Positions 37,266 to 45,141 of a stretch of 60,375 bases of DNA are shown piece after piece. The position numbers and the translations under genes are program-made. The DNA is from RGIG5579 sp045597125 (GTDB lineage Bacteria; Bacillota; Clostridia; Oscillospirales; SIG627): the NCBI GenBank assembly GCA_045597125.1, contig JAZODR010000023.1:1-60375 (forward strand), given 5' to 3'. The notes under the pieces were generated by a model. It did not search any database. It was not told where the DNA came from and was given only the letters and a program-made list of their open reading frames with translations. The stretch's first letter is position 1. The number at the start of each line of letters is the position of its first letter.

Positions 37266-38990
37266 TTATTTGTTTTCTTGTTCTAATGCTCTATAATCAA
37301 CTTTTCCTCTGTTAGTTCTTGGGAAATCTTGATAGAAAGCAATTTGATTAGGCACCATATAATCGGGAAGTTTTTCTTTACACAAAACGGTTATTTCGTC
37401 AATAATTTGCTGACTTTCTTCGTTGCCGTCATTTAATACAATGCAGGCTTTGGGGATATTGATTCTCTCTTTATCTTCAATGCCTATAACACAACAAAGA
37501 CTTACGGCAGGATGTTCTATTACAACCTTTTCAATGCGGTCAGGGAACATTTTTGTAACAATGCCGTCATTTCCCTTGGTCATAATAATTCGCTTTATTC
37601 TTCCACTTACAAACAAAACACCATCTTCATTTAGATAACCGAGGTCGCCCGTGTGAATCCATCTTTCGCCATCGTTATGAACACGGATGATTTCATCGGT
37701 AGCATCTTGTTTTTCATAATATCCCATCATTAATTGCGGGCCAGAGAAACAAATTTCGCCTTCTTGGTTATACGTATATTCTTCGTTGATGTTGTCGGGA
37801 TTGACAATCTTACAATTAACCTTTGCCAAGGGGGTACCAACAGAACCAAGCAAGTTGCAATCTTCATAAGTTGCGGTCGCAGCACTTACCATTTCAGTAG
37901 AACCCAAGCCTTTTGCAAGTTTGATTTTTGCACCGCAATCGGCAAACAAAGCATTGATTTCTTCTTCGTTTTTGGTATTCATTGCTTCGCCACCATAAAA
38001 ACAGTTTCGCAAACAAGACAAATCAACATTTTTTATGTTCTCGTTGTCAAGCAAGGCTTCCCAATATGCAGGAATTGAGTTTATATGGTTGGGGCGATAT
38101 TTTTTGATGTATTCATCAAGTTTATTGGGTTCATATTTTGGAATCAATACGGTTTTGAAACCAAAAGCCAACGGCTCCAACATACAATTAACGAGACTGT
38201 AGTTAATGAAAGGTGGCAAAACGGCCATCATACATTCCTGTCTTTGATGTGGAATATTGCAACCTATTTCCCAAATTACAGTATTTATGCCTCTATCAGA
38301 ACACATAACACCTTTGGGGTCGCCTGTTGTTCCTCCTGTATGTGATATTATTGCAAGTTCGTTCGGGTTTTTCTTTATTGTGGGTGGGGTAATGCCTTTT
38401 CCCTGCTTAATAAACTCTTTCCAATCAAGATAAATTGTTCCCTGTGGGAGTTTGGGCTCTTTTACTTTTAACTTGTATAATTGTTTAATCGGGAAAGGTA
38501 ACGATTGAGATACATTCACAACGATTGCCTTTTCAACGGAGGTCTCTTTCATAACATCGGCAACAATATTATATGTGCCGTCAAACATTAAGAAAACTCT
38601 GCTATGTACTTCGTTAAGATAATCTCTTATTTCGTTAGCACTTGCAAGAGGGTGAATCATATTTGCAACGGCACCCATTTTGTTGATTGCATAGACGATA
38701 TAAAGGGCTTCGGGTATGCTAGGCATTGCAACAGTTACGATTTCGCCCTTTTGAACACCAAGCGAAACCAATGCTTTTTCACAGGCATTTATGTTAGCGA
38801 ATAGTTGTCCATATGTGATTTTATTACCCAAATAAACAATTGCGATATCCTTCGGGTAGTCTTTGTTATTTTGCCAAAGGTACTCATAAATAGTACAATC
38901 GGGTAAAGTAGCGTTGATTGTTTCCTCGGTATAGTATTTTAACCAAGGTTTGTCTATTGACGGATATCCCGTCATTTTCTTTTCTTCCAT
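37266..38990 (-). CDS. AMP-forming acid ligase A (class I adenylate-forming superfamily), cargo of element I
   Basis: 574 residues, complete. Superfamily motifs: A3 HTGGTTGDPKG, A5 GLGSTE, A7 HTGDLGY, A8 GRIKRI, and A10 NRGKVD with the catalytic lysine. It should activate a carboxylic acid as an acyl-adenylate; whether CoA or another acceptor follows is unknown. The N terminus MTGYPSIDKPWLKYY recurs in the other two ligases of this array and marks a family. Promoter: TTGAAT-17 bp-TATAAT on the minus strand. GAGGAG before the ATG. It is the only cargo gene in element I and points toward lysS. Confidence 0.9.
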   Translation of the reverse strand: MEEKKMTGYPSIDKPWLKYYTEETINATLPDCTIYEYLWQNNKDYPKDIAIVYLGNKITYGQLFANINACEKALVSLGVQKGEIVTVAMPSIPEALYIVYAINKMGAVANMIHPLASANEIRDYLNEVHSRVFLMFDGTYNIVADVMKETSVEKAIVVNVSQSLPFPIKQLYKLKVKEPKLPQGTIYLDWKEFIKQGKGITPPTIKKNPNELAIISHTGGTTGDPKGVMCSDRGINTVIWEIGCNIPHQRQECMMAVLPPFINYSLVNCMLEPLAFGFKTVLIPKYEPNKLDEYIKKYRPNHINSIPAYWEALLDNENIKNVDLSCLRNCFYGGEAMNTKNEEEINALFADCGAKIKLAKGLGSTEMVSAATATYEDCNLLGSVGTPLAKVNCKIVNPDNINEEYTYNQEGEICFSGPQLMMGYYEKQDATDEIIRVHNDGERWIHTGDLGYLNEDGVLFVSGRIKRIIMTKGNDGIVTKMFPDRIEKVVIEHPAVSLCCVIGIEDKERINIPKACIVLNDGNEESQQIIDEITVLCKEKLPDYMVPNQIAFYQDFPRTNRGKVDYRALEQENK

Positions 38991-39020
38991 TTTGTTATCT
39001 CCTCATTGGATAATTTTGCA

Positions 39021-39049
39021 TACTGTATTTATTATAATGATTTGGCACT
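39021..39049 (-). promoter_or_regulatory. Promoter of AMP ligase A
   Basis: Minus strand TTGAAT (-35), 17-bp spacer, TATAAT (-10) within about 39021-39049. Short leader of about 25 nt, with no terminator, unlike the acyltransferase operons of elements II and III. Confidence 0.78.
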
Positions 39050-39070
39050 TAAAATTCAATACTTTTCCCG

Positions 39071-39478
39071 AATCTTCATGAGTCATAACGATTCTTATAG
39101 AATCTTTATGACTCTTTTTCTTTTATATAAGACTCTTTAGGAATCTTCATGATTATATAAGCATTATGAGTCTTTATCTTAAACATAGAGTAATTGAGAG
39201 TTATCAAGATTAAGAAAAGAGTAAAGATTCTTCTTGATTGTTTAAAGAGTAAAGAAGATTACTTGAAATAAAAAAATTAATAGAATAAGTTTTAAACATC
39301 AATACTTTTAATTTAAGAAGGAGGAATTACAAACCATACACACATAAGGAAAAATAAATGAAGGTGGAATTACAAAAGAAACGCGACCAAGTGTGGTCAA
39401 CCCTGTATCACCGTTTTTGCGAAACCTATGGAAATGTCCAAACGGAAAAACGGCGGTATCGTCAATCTTAACCCGAGT
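39071..39478 (+). repeat. Iteron-like conserved leader of element I (copy 1)
   Basis: Repeated at 59971-60375 with about 94% identity by eye and a 3-base indel. The first 180 bases are very AT-rich and contain recurring half-sites of the type ATGAGTC, GAATCTT and AGAGT(A)AAG in both orientations. This resembles an iteron array or an origin/regulatory region. It ends in the conserved 37-codon ORF. The left edge is sharp and marks the inner border of the cargo slot. Confidence 0.8.
39358..39471 (+). CDS. Conserved 37-residue basic peptide of the element I/III chassis
   Basis: The peptide begins MKVELQKK and ends EKRRYRQS, with a net positive charge. AAGGA lies seven bases before the ATG. Its copy in element III (60255-60368) differs by three bases in the ORF: two synonymous and one giving Arg9 to Pro. 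The bias toward silent change, the intact frame and the ribosome binding site suggest it is translated. No family recognised. It could also be a leader peptide for the structured region that follows. Confidence 0.55.
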   Translation: MKVELQKKRDQVWSTLYHRFCETYGNVQTEKRRYRQS

Positions 39479-39690
39479 ATGCTATTGTAGGGTTGGTTGA
39501 CTTGCCGATAATGTATCGGCTTTGGAATGGCAGAAAGTGTTCTGCCGTACCTTTGGCGAGGGGGCTCTCTCGTCTTCGTCTGAACCAAAATAGCATCGTA
39601 CCTATTCGCATTAACGATTTCGGACACGAAATCGACAATGCGGATAGGGTAATCTGCCCGACTAGATCTAGTCGGGGTAGATATCATTTG
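39475..39690 (+). other. Highly structured segment before the TcpM-like gene; candidate oriT or structured RNA
   Basis: Four features in a row. (1) An outer stem, ATGCTATT (39479-39486) with AATAGCAT (39589-39596), plus an inner GGTT/AACC, encloses three hairpins at 39504-39520, 39529-39546 and 39555-39574: a cloverleaf. (2) A long hairpin at 39601-39648: 12-bp stem, then CGATTTCG/CGAAATCG with a GACA loop. (3) The 20-bp perfect palindrome CCCGACTAGATCTAGTCGGG at 39657-39676. (4) The AAAGGAG site of the next gene. No protein-coding evidence. The position directly upstream of a relaxase-like gene suggests oriT. Confidence 0.7.
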
Positions 39691-39708
39691 AGAAAGGAGT
39701 GACACGAG

Positions 39709-40707
39709 ATGTCAAAAAAACGTAGTCTTTTCATACAGAGTATGACGGCCATTGAAGCGTCATTCACGCTCGGGTACGATAAGCATTCTTCAAAGAAACA
39801 AAGTGGACAACCCGACCACAGTTGGAGGGTGTATAGCTTTGCAGGCAAGGCAAACTTGCTTGATACTGCCCACAACCTTTGTGAGTACATTAAAGAGCAT
39901 TACCCCGAGGTTGATAAGGTGCGACAGATTCGTCCCGAATACTGCCAAGAGTGGCTTGACAGTAAGGCAAAGAGTGGTTGTTCCCTTAACACGATAGAAA
40001 CCTATAAAAGCAATTTGGTGAAGTTGTCACGGGTTATCAATCATCATTTCGGGGTACATACCAATTTTGAAACAAAGGTCAATGTGGAATTAATACCCGA
40101 CCGAACGAGTCCTCGGGAGTTCGCTCTAACACCCGAAGAAATACAAAGGGTAAAGGACTCGATTGTCAAACCGTGTCACTCGAGCAATTTCTTTATTTTC
40201 TCAACCTATACCTGCTGCAGAATCAATCAAATTGAAGTCTTGCAAAAAAGACACCTGACCTTTGACAATGACGGACAGACCGTTTACGTCTGTTTGGAGC
40301 ACGACAAGGGTGGGCGCAAAAACGAGATTACCGTCTGTGACAAAGAGTTCTATGCCTTTTGCAGTTCGCTCATATCGGGCAAGGCAGAAACGGACTCCCT
40401 GTTCGGCAACATTCGCAAGGATAGCGGGAATAAGTGGTTATCTCGCAGATTGCGTCATTTGGGAATAACAATACCAAAAGAAAAGACCGTTGGTTGCAAG
40501 GCAGTACAGAAAAGTGGCAACCATTCGGTGAGGAAGTCTTCTATAATTGCCTATTACAATAAGCAATATCAACATTATCTCAATAGCGGACTATCGCCCG
40601 ATAAGGCAGACCGAACGGCAAAAAACGATTGTTGCGTGAGACTTTCGCACGGCAGTGCTGAAAAAAGGGTCGATATCATAAATATTTATCTCGGTGCAAA
40701 AACATAA
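39709..40707 (+). CDS. Divergent tyrosine-recombinase-like protein, possible TcpM-type relaxase
   Basis: 332 residues. Catalytic-like residues of the tyrosine recombinase fold can be placed: Arg171 (TCCRINQIE), Lys in HDKGGRK (200/204), His272/Arg275 (HSVRK), His314 (LSHGS), Tyr327 (INIYL). It differs from the Tn916-like integrases in the array and is not next to an att site; element I has a separate xis-int. Clostridium perfringens pCW3 uses a tyrosine-recombinase-like relaxase, TcpM, with oriT just upstream; the layout here is the same. Relaxase function is therefore inference. Alternative: accessory integrase or resolvase. Confidence 0.75.
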   Translation: MSKKRSLFIQSMTAIEASFTLGYDKHSSKKQSGQPDHSWRVYSFAGKANLLDTAHNLCEYIKEHYPEVDKVRQIRPEYCQEWLDSKAKSGCSLNTIETYKSNLVKLSRVINHHFGVHTNFETKVNVELIPDRTSPREFALTPEEIQRVKDSIVKPCHSSNFFIFSTYTCCRINQIEVLQKRHLTFDNDGQTVYVCLEHDKGGRKNEITVCDKEFYAFCSSLISGKAETDSLFGNIRKDSGNKWLSRRLRHLGITIPKEKTVGCKAVQKSGNHSVRKSSIIAYYNKQYQHYLNSGLSPDKADRTAKNDCCVRLSHGSAEKRVDIINIYLGAKT

Positions 40708-40726
40708 AAATAATTCGTCAAAATAC

Positions 40727-40754
40727 TTGCAATTTAAAAAACTGTAGTTATACT
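40727..40754 (+). promoter_or_regulatory. Promoter of the ssb operon
   Basis: TTGCAA 40727-40732, 16-bp spacer, TATACT 40749-40754. The leader to ssb is about 160 nt and contains a terminator hairpin. Confidence 0.68.
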
Positions 40755-40832
40755 TTATCATGTAAGTGATTTACAACACTTTTTCTTTTGTCTTTTATTT
40801 ACATATTTTTGGTGGAATTATATTTACGAAGG

Positions 40833-40876
40833 TGGAATGCCCCGAGGCTGCTCGGGGGCATTCCATTTTCTTTTTG
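40833..40876 (+). terminator. Terminator in the ssb leader (possible attenuator)
   Basis: TGGAATGCCCCGAG pairs with CTCGGGGGCATTCCA (one bulge, GCTG loop), then a T-rich run. It lies downstream of the ssb promoter and upstream of ssb, so it can either end the recombinase transcript or attenuate ssb. Confidence 0.75.
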
Positions 40877-40920
40877 TGTTGTAGCCACTAAAAAATACTA
40901 AATAAAAGGAGTGTTGAACA

Positions 40921-41352
40921 ATGTTCAATCCAATTCGCCTATTTACAGGCACAGAAAAAGAGTTCGCAATGTTTCAAGATTATGTTCGCTCGGTTACCGA
41001 TAGAGGAAGTTACAATTCCGTTTCTTTCCTTGCCGACTCGAACATTCGGGGTAAAGATGCCCCTCTCGTTTCGGTTATGTGTTTTGATAATGCCACAGGC
41101 ATTAATTTCAAGAAACTAACCACCCACACCAAAGGTCGCTTTGTTACCATTTTTGCCGAGGTCCGATACAATGGCGGCAAGAAAAGTTATAAGGCAATCG
41201 GCATATCTATCGCCCCAAAGGAGTTTGTTGGTGAAACGCACCCCATTGACGATAGTGAGGTTCAACCTGATTACACGGAAGAACTGCCCGAGGACTTTGA
41301 AGAATTACCCGATGTAACGGACGACGATTTGCCGTTTCCTGCGGAGGTGTAA
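40921..41352 (+). CDS. Single-stranded DNA-binding protein-like
   Basis: 143 residues. The first 105 residues are beta-rich and OB-like (YNSVSFLADSNIRGKDAPLVSVMCFD). The tail is acidic and ends close to DDDLPFPAEV, which resembles the DDDIPF tip that SSB uses to recruit partners. SSB on a mobile element fits protection of transferred or replicating single strands. ATG with AAAGGAG upstream. The next gene begins 2 bp after its stop. Confidence 0.72.
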   Translation: MFNPIRLFTGTEKEFAMFQDYVRSVTDRGSYNSVSFLADSNIRGKDAPLVSVMCFDNATGINFKKLTTHTKGRFVTIFAEVRYNGGKKSYKAIGISIAPKEFVGETHPIDDSEVQPDYTEELPEDFEELPDVTDDDLPFPAEV

Positions 41353-41354
41353 CT

Positions 41355-41543
41355 ATGAAAATTAGAGTTACAGGGACACCCGAGCAGATTGAGGTTCTGC
41401 TTGAAAGAATACCGCTTATCGTTGGCACACAATGCCGATACATAAGCAACCCATACCCACAGACGAGGAAATGCAAAACGAGTAAATATGTATCGGTCTA
41501 TTTGGATTTTGAAGATTATGATTTATACGATTTAAATGGCTGA
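41355..41543 (+). CDS. DUF3970-like small protein
   Basis: 62 residues. The pattern KIRVTGTPEQIEVLLERI and SKYVSVYLDFE matches the DUF3970 family of small plasmid and ICE proteins of unknown function. It begins just after ssb, with GGAGGTG overlapping the ssb end, so the two are co-translated. Confidence 0.7.
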   Translation: MKIRVTGTPEQIEVLLERIPLIVGTQCRYISNPYPQTRKCKTSKYVSVYLDFEDYDLYDLNG

Positions 41544-41773
41544 CAAGCAGAAAAATACGCGCTATACTCTTTAAACCACGAGATTTTGAATAATTTACAA
41601 AAAGTTCATATTCTCCAAAATAGACTCATCTGAGCTCTCAAAAATGAAATCGGCCTATTTTACCCCTACTTTTCGGGTTTGGGGTAAAATGGCACGATTT
41701 GGGGGTATTGACAAAATCGAAAAAATATCTTACTCTTTGCCATCACCATTTTTAGTAAAGGAGGTTGAGAAAG
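41544..41773 (+). promoter_or_regulatory. Region before xis-int of element I: hairpin and promoter
   Basis: ATTTTACCCC and GGGGTAAAAT form a 10-bp stem at about 41656-41690. Then TTGACA at 41708-41713, 17-bp spacer and TACTCT at 41731-41736 form a likely xis-int promoter. AAAGGAGG at 41757-41764 is the xis ribosome binding site. Confidence 0.6.
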
Positions 41774-42031
41774 TTGTTCGACGGCACTTACAACGAGTGT
41801 TTGCCGAAGAGAACGAATAATACGACAAGGGACAAAGAAAAAACACCAACATGGCAAAAATTCAATTTAACGGCAGAAGAAGCAGCAGACTATTTCAACA
41901 TTGGAATAAACAAACTGCGACAATTTGCAAACGAACACAGGGACGAAGAGTTTCTGCTTTGGAGTGGAAACCGTGTCCTCTTCAAACGAAGATTGTTTGA
42001 AGAATATATTGAGAAAATAAATATAATTTAA
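41774..42031 (+). CDS. xis: Excisionase, Tn916 Xis-like (element I)
   Basis: 85 residues. A winged-helix pattern FNLTAEEAADYFNIGINKLRQFANE is followed by LLWSGNRVLFKRRLFEEYIE, closely like the end of the Xis of element II (KRVLFENYI). There is no ATG in frame; the TTG at 41774 is chosen because AAAGGAGG ends nine bases before it. It starts 11 bp before int and directs excision together with it. Confidence 0.78.
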   Translation: MFDGTYNECLPKRTNNTTRDKEKTPTWQKFNLTAEEAADYFNIGINKLRQFANEHRDEEFLLWSGNRVLFKRRLFEEYIEKINII

Positions 42032-42042
42032 GGAGAAAAAAT

Positions 42043-43314
42043 ATGTCAGAGAAAAGACGAGATTCAAAAAATAGAGTATTAGAAAAAGGCGAGTTCCAAC
42101 GGGAAGACGGAAGATATGAATTTAAATATAAAGACCGTCTTGGGAAAAGACGGACCGTTTACAGTTGGAAACTTGTTCCTACGGACAAAGTACCCGAGGG
42201 CAAAAAATGTGATTTGTCTCTTCGGGAAATGGAAAAGAAAATCAAGCGCGACTTGGATGACGGTCTTGATACCTTTACTGCAGAAAGAAATGACCTTAAT
42301 TATTTCTTTGATAAATATATGGAAACAAAGCACAACCTTCGTCCATCAACCCGAGAAAACTATATCTATATGTACACCAAGTACGTTAGCGAAGATTTGG
42401 GAAAACGAAAATTGACCACTATTAAATATAGTGATATAAAGAAATTCTATATGCACCTTATCTATGAAATTGGGTTTAAACCTAACAGTATGGAAATCAT
42501 ACACACCATACTGCACCCGATATTCACAATGGCAGTCCGTGATGATTATATCCGCAAGAACCCCACAGACGGCATTATGGCAGAGATTAAGAAAAGCAAC
42601 GATTGGGAGAAGGCACAACGACATGCCTTGACTCTACCTCAACAGATGGCCTTTATGGACTTTATACGGCACTCTAAACAGTACAACCATTGGTTGCCCT
42701 TGTTTACCTTTTGTTTGGGAACAGGGTGTCGTGTGGGCGAGGTAATTGGGCTTCAATGGTCCGATTGCCTTTTCAAAGGTGACGGGGCAATCTTCGTAAA
42801 CCATAATATGCTCTATCGCAAGAACAAGGACGGCAAATGCGAGTTCCATATTCATGCGACCAAAACGGCAAGTGGCACCAGAATGGTGCCTATGTTTGAC
42901 GAAGTTCGTGAAGCACTGTTGCAGACGAGAGAGCAACAAATCAAGAACGGTGGTTGTCAATCTGTTGTTGACGGTTTGAGTAATTTTGTTTTTACCAATC
43001 GTTTTAATGAGGTTTATTCGCCTGCGGCTCTCAATAGAGCAATCGCACGAATTATCCGTGATTACAACAAAGAAGAAACCGAAAAGGCACTTGCCGAAAA
43101 AAGAGACCCCTTGTTATTACCGCATTTCTCCATGCACAATCTACGACACACATTCTGCACCCGACTTTGCGAGGTGGAGAACAATATAAAATATATACAG
43201 GATGTTATGGGTCACAAGAAGATTGAAACCACAATGGAGATTTACAACGAGGTAACAAAAGAGTTCAAGCAACAGAAAACCCAAAGTCTGCAAGGCAAAT
43301 TGAAAATTGCCTAA
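42043..43314 (+). CDS. int: Tn916-family tyrosine integrase (element I)
   Basis: 423 residues. The N-terminal arm-binding domain resembles Tn916 Int (KGEFQREDGRYEFKYKDRLGKRRTVYSWKL), followed by a core-binding and a catalytic domain: Arg in GTGCRVGEVIGL, HNLRHTFCTRL, GHKKIETTMEIY with the tyrosine nucleophile. The gene ends 200 bp from the second lysS tail, and repeated TTTACGACA sits between them. It is the integrase of element I and, by identical left-end arm sites, probably the same specificity as element III. Confidence 0.93.
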   Translation: MSEKRRDSKNRVLEKGEFQREDGRYEFKYKDRLGKRRTVYSWKLVPTDKVPEGKKCDLSLREMEKKIKRDLDDGLDTFTAERNDLNYFFDKYMETKHNLRPSTRENYIYMYTKYVSEDLGKRKLTTIKYSDIKKFYMHLIYEIGFKPNSMEIIHTILHPIFTMAVRDDYIRKNPTDGIMAEIKKSNDWEKAQRHALTLPQQMAFMDFIRHSKQYNHWLPLFTFCLGTGCRVGEVIGLQWSDCLFKGDGAIFVNHNMLYRKNKDGKCEFHIHATKTASGTRMVPMFDEVREALLQTREQQIKNGGCQSVVDGLSNFVFTNRFNEVYSPAALNRAIARIIRDYNKEETEKALAEKRDPLLLPHFSMHNLRHTFCTRLCEVENNIKYIQDVMGHKKIETTMEIYNEVTKEFKQQKTQSLQGKLKIA

Positions 43315-43320
43315 TCTATA

Positions 43321-43350
43321 AACCGAGTGACACAAATCACTCGGTTTTCC
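43321..43350 (+). terminator. Terminator of int (element I)
   Basis: AACCGAGTGA pairs perfectly with TCACTCGGTT around CACAAA, followed by TTCCTTT. Confidence 0.85.
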
Positions 43351-43360
43351 TTTAAAAACC

Positions 43361-43497
43361 TTTACGACATTTACGACAATTTTTACGACATTTGACCGTG
43401 GCAATAAGTTGCGATAAGTGGCGATTCGTGAAAACATAATATAGAAAACCCTTTATCCGTGGGGATTTATAACGATAAGTGGCAATTCGTGAAAATA
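43361..43497 (+). repeat. Right-end arm sites and direct repeats of element I
   Basis: TTTACGACA occurs three times (43361-43369, 43370-43378, 43382-43390), the same motif found twice at the left end of I and of III. It is followed by two copies of GATAAGTGGCRATTCGTGAA (about 43412 and 43472, 60 bp apart), possibly Xis or Int accessory sites. Confidence 0.78.
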
Positions 43498-43507
43498 CAA
43501 AAGTACT

Positions 43508-43532
43508 CCCCACAATGAAACCGTTAGATTAA
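43508..43532 (+). repeat. attachment site 2: second copy of the lysS 3' end
   Basis: CCC ACA ATG AAA CCG TTA GAT TAA again encodes PTMKPLD and a stop, although five bases differ from the lysS codons at 37104-37127. It separates element I from element II: the two int genes face it from opposite sides. Confidence 0.8.
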
Positions 43533-43587
43533 GAAAACCCTTTATTTATGCGGGTTTTCGGGGTTTTGAAGGTGTCAAAAAAGGCAT

Positions 43588-43606
43588 TTTACCCACGATT
43601 TACCCA
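43588..43606 (+). repeat. Left-end arm sites of element II
   Basis: TTTACCCA at 43588-43595 and 43599-43606, 11 bp apart. The same spacing is seen for the arm sites of elements I and III. Confidence 0.68.
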
Positions 43607-43654
43607 TCGTGCCCGAAGTTTTCCTGACGGCATATAACAGTAAAATAAAGTTTT

Positions 43655-43688
43655 GCAGGTATCAAAGCAATTTGATACCTGCTTTTTC
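43655..43688 (-). terminator. Hairpins beyond int of element II
   Basis: GCAGGTATCAAA pairs perfectly with TTTGATACCTGC (43655-43682), followed by a T run on the plus strand. A second hairpin, GGGTGGATGG/CCATCCACCC (43810-43832), lies directly after the int stop on the minus strand and is the likely int terminator. Confidence 0.75.
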
Positions 43689-43836
43689 TTTCTACCCACC
43701 CAACTTCTTACCATAATTCAAAAATAAGATAATAGTTATTTGCGAGAATATTTTTAGGTGCTTTTTATTGCCCGTTTAATATTCTGTTTTAAGGGTCGTA
43801 AAGAAAGGTGGGTGGATGGAAACCATCCACCCCAGA

Positions 43837-45141
43837 TTATCCCAAATAAATTTCGCCCGCAAAGCGAGACATTGTTCGATGAACAAACTCCTCGCTCACA
43901 TCTGTGTAGATGTCCAAGGTCGTTTTTGCATCTTCGTGTCCCATTAGATATTGGACTAATTTAATGGTAAGTCCACTGTTAGGTTCACAACATTTCTCAA
44001 TCATACGAGTGCAGTATGTGTGTCGCAACATATGATTTGTTTGATGAGGTAGGTACATTGGTGCTCTTCCTTCGTTATATGCATTCTCTTGTTCCGAGAT
44101 ATTGTATTTTTTTATGATACGGTCAATTGCAGAATTAACACTATCTGCTTTTAATGCCAGTCCGTAACGATTTAGAAATACCCAATTACCATAACCGTCA
44201 ACCCTGTTATCTCTTTTTGGGAGGGACTTCTGCCGTTCTTTTTCTGATAGTAGTGCCACTTTCACCTTGGGGTCTATTGGAATTGTTCGTTCGGCGGCAG
44301 TGGTTTTTACATCTATAACCTTATCATAACATCGTTTAACACCGTCATCGTCTTTCCATTGGCGATAGACTAATTGTTTTTCAATGTTAATTTCATTCTT
44401 GTCAAAATCAATATTTTCCCACGAAAGACCCCTTAACTCACTTATTCTAATACCTGTTCCAAGTAGAACCGTGACAACATTTACACTGTTTTTGAAACAA
44501 TCATTAGAAAGCATAAAATCAACAAAACGGTGTTGTTCATTGCAAGTGAGCCCCTTGATTTTATCTTTCTTCTTCCAAGCAGGCATTTCTCTAATTTCCT
44601 TCATTGCACTGGTACAAGGGTTTTTACGAATAAGGTTGTCCTCTACGGCTGCCGTAAATACTGGATTGAGAAGAGTGTGTATATTGTCAACCGAGGCAGG
44701 TTTAAAACCTAATTCAGTTATGAAATGAATATAAAACGATTTCATCATAGAAGCATTGATATCTGCAATTTGAAGATTTCCGAGTGTATTACGAATGTGT
44801 CGGTCATAATTATCAAAATAACCAGATTTCGTGCTCTTCTTGATAAGTTTAGTTTTCATATACAAATCAAAACGGTCGTTGAGTGTTACCCTTTTGGATT
44901 TATGGGTATCTATTCTATCTCTTATATCTGCTTTGATTTGTTCTTCCATATCTCGCAGTGGTAAGCACTGCTTTTTGCCTTTGGGTTGAGGGTCTGCTTT
45001 TGTTAATCTCCAACTGTAAACACTTCGTGGTTGCTTATACATATCAAGATAACGGTACTCATATCTGCCATCCTTTTTTCGTTGCCGTTCACCTTCTCGT
45101 AAGGTACGACCCTGATTGTCCTTAAATATTTTTCGTGCCAT
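43837..45141 (-). CDS. int: Tn916-family tyrosine integrase (element II)
   Basis: 434 residues. The N-terminal domain EGERQRKKDGRYEYRYLDMYKQPRSVYSWRL is an arm-binding domain. Catalytic motifs: Arg in GTGIRISELRGL, HMLRHTYCTRM, GHEDAKTTLDIYT with the tyrosine. It ends 305 bp from attachment site 2, with TTTACCCA arm motifs between, so its arm specificity differs from that of the element I integrase although both use lysS. Its start overlaps the zinc-finger gene by 20 bp. Confidence 0.93.
   Translation of the reverse strand: MARKIFKDNQGRTLREGERQRKKDGRYEYRYLDMYKQPRSVYSWRLTKADPQPKGKKQCLPLRDMEEQIKADIRDRIDTHKSKRVTLNDRFDLYMKTKLIKKSTKSGYFDNYDRHIRNTLGNLQIADINASMMKSFYIHFITELGFKPASVDNIHTLLNPVFTAAVEDNLIRKNPCTSAMKEIREMPAWKKKDKIKGLTCNEQHRFVDFMLSNDCFKNSVNVVTVLLGTGIRISELRGLSWENIDFDKNEINIEKQLVYRQWKDDDGVKRCYDKVIDVKTTAAERTIPIDPKVKVALLSEKERQKSLPKRDNRVDGYGNWVFLNRYGLALKADSVNSAIDRIIKKYNISEQENAYNEGRAPMYLPHQTNHMLRHTYCTRMIEKCCEPNSGLTIKLVQYLMGHEDAKTTLDIYTDVSEEFVHRTMSRFAGEIYLG

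Larger units (their letters stand above)
37103..43532 (+). mobile_element. Element I: 6.4-kb integrative, putatively mobilizable element at lysS
   Basis: Bounded by the lysS tail at 37104-37127 and its second copy at 43509-43532. Order: left arm sites, cargo (AMP-forming ligase), iteron-like leader with 37-codon ORF, structured segment, TcpM-like recombinase/relaxase, ssb, DUF3970-like, xis, int, right arm sites. Repeated TTTACGACA occurs just inside both ends. No type IV secretion genes. Confidence 0.82.

Noticed and set aside
39397..39705. Minus-strand frame of 102 codons through the structured segment
   Set aside because: Its sequence is explained by the inverted repeats and it has no homology signal or ribosome binding site.
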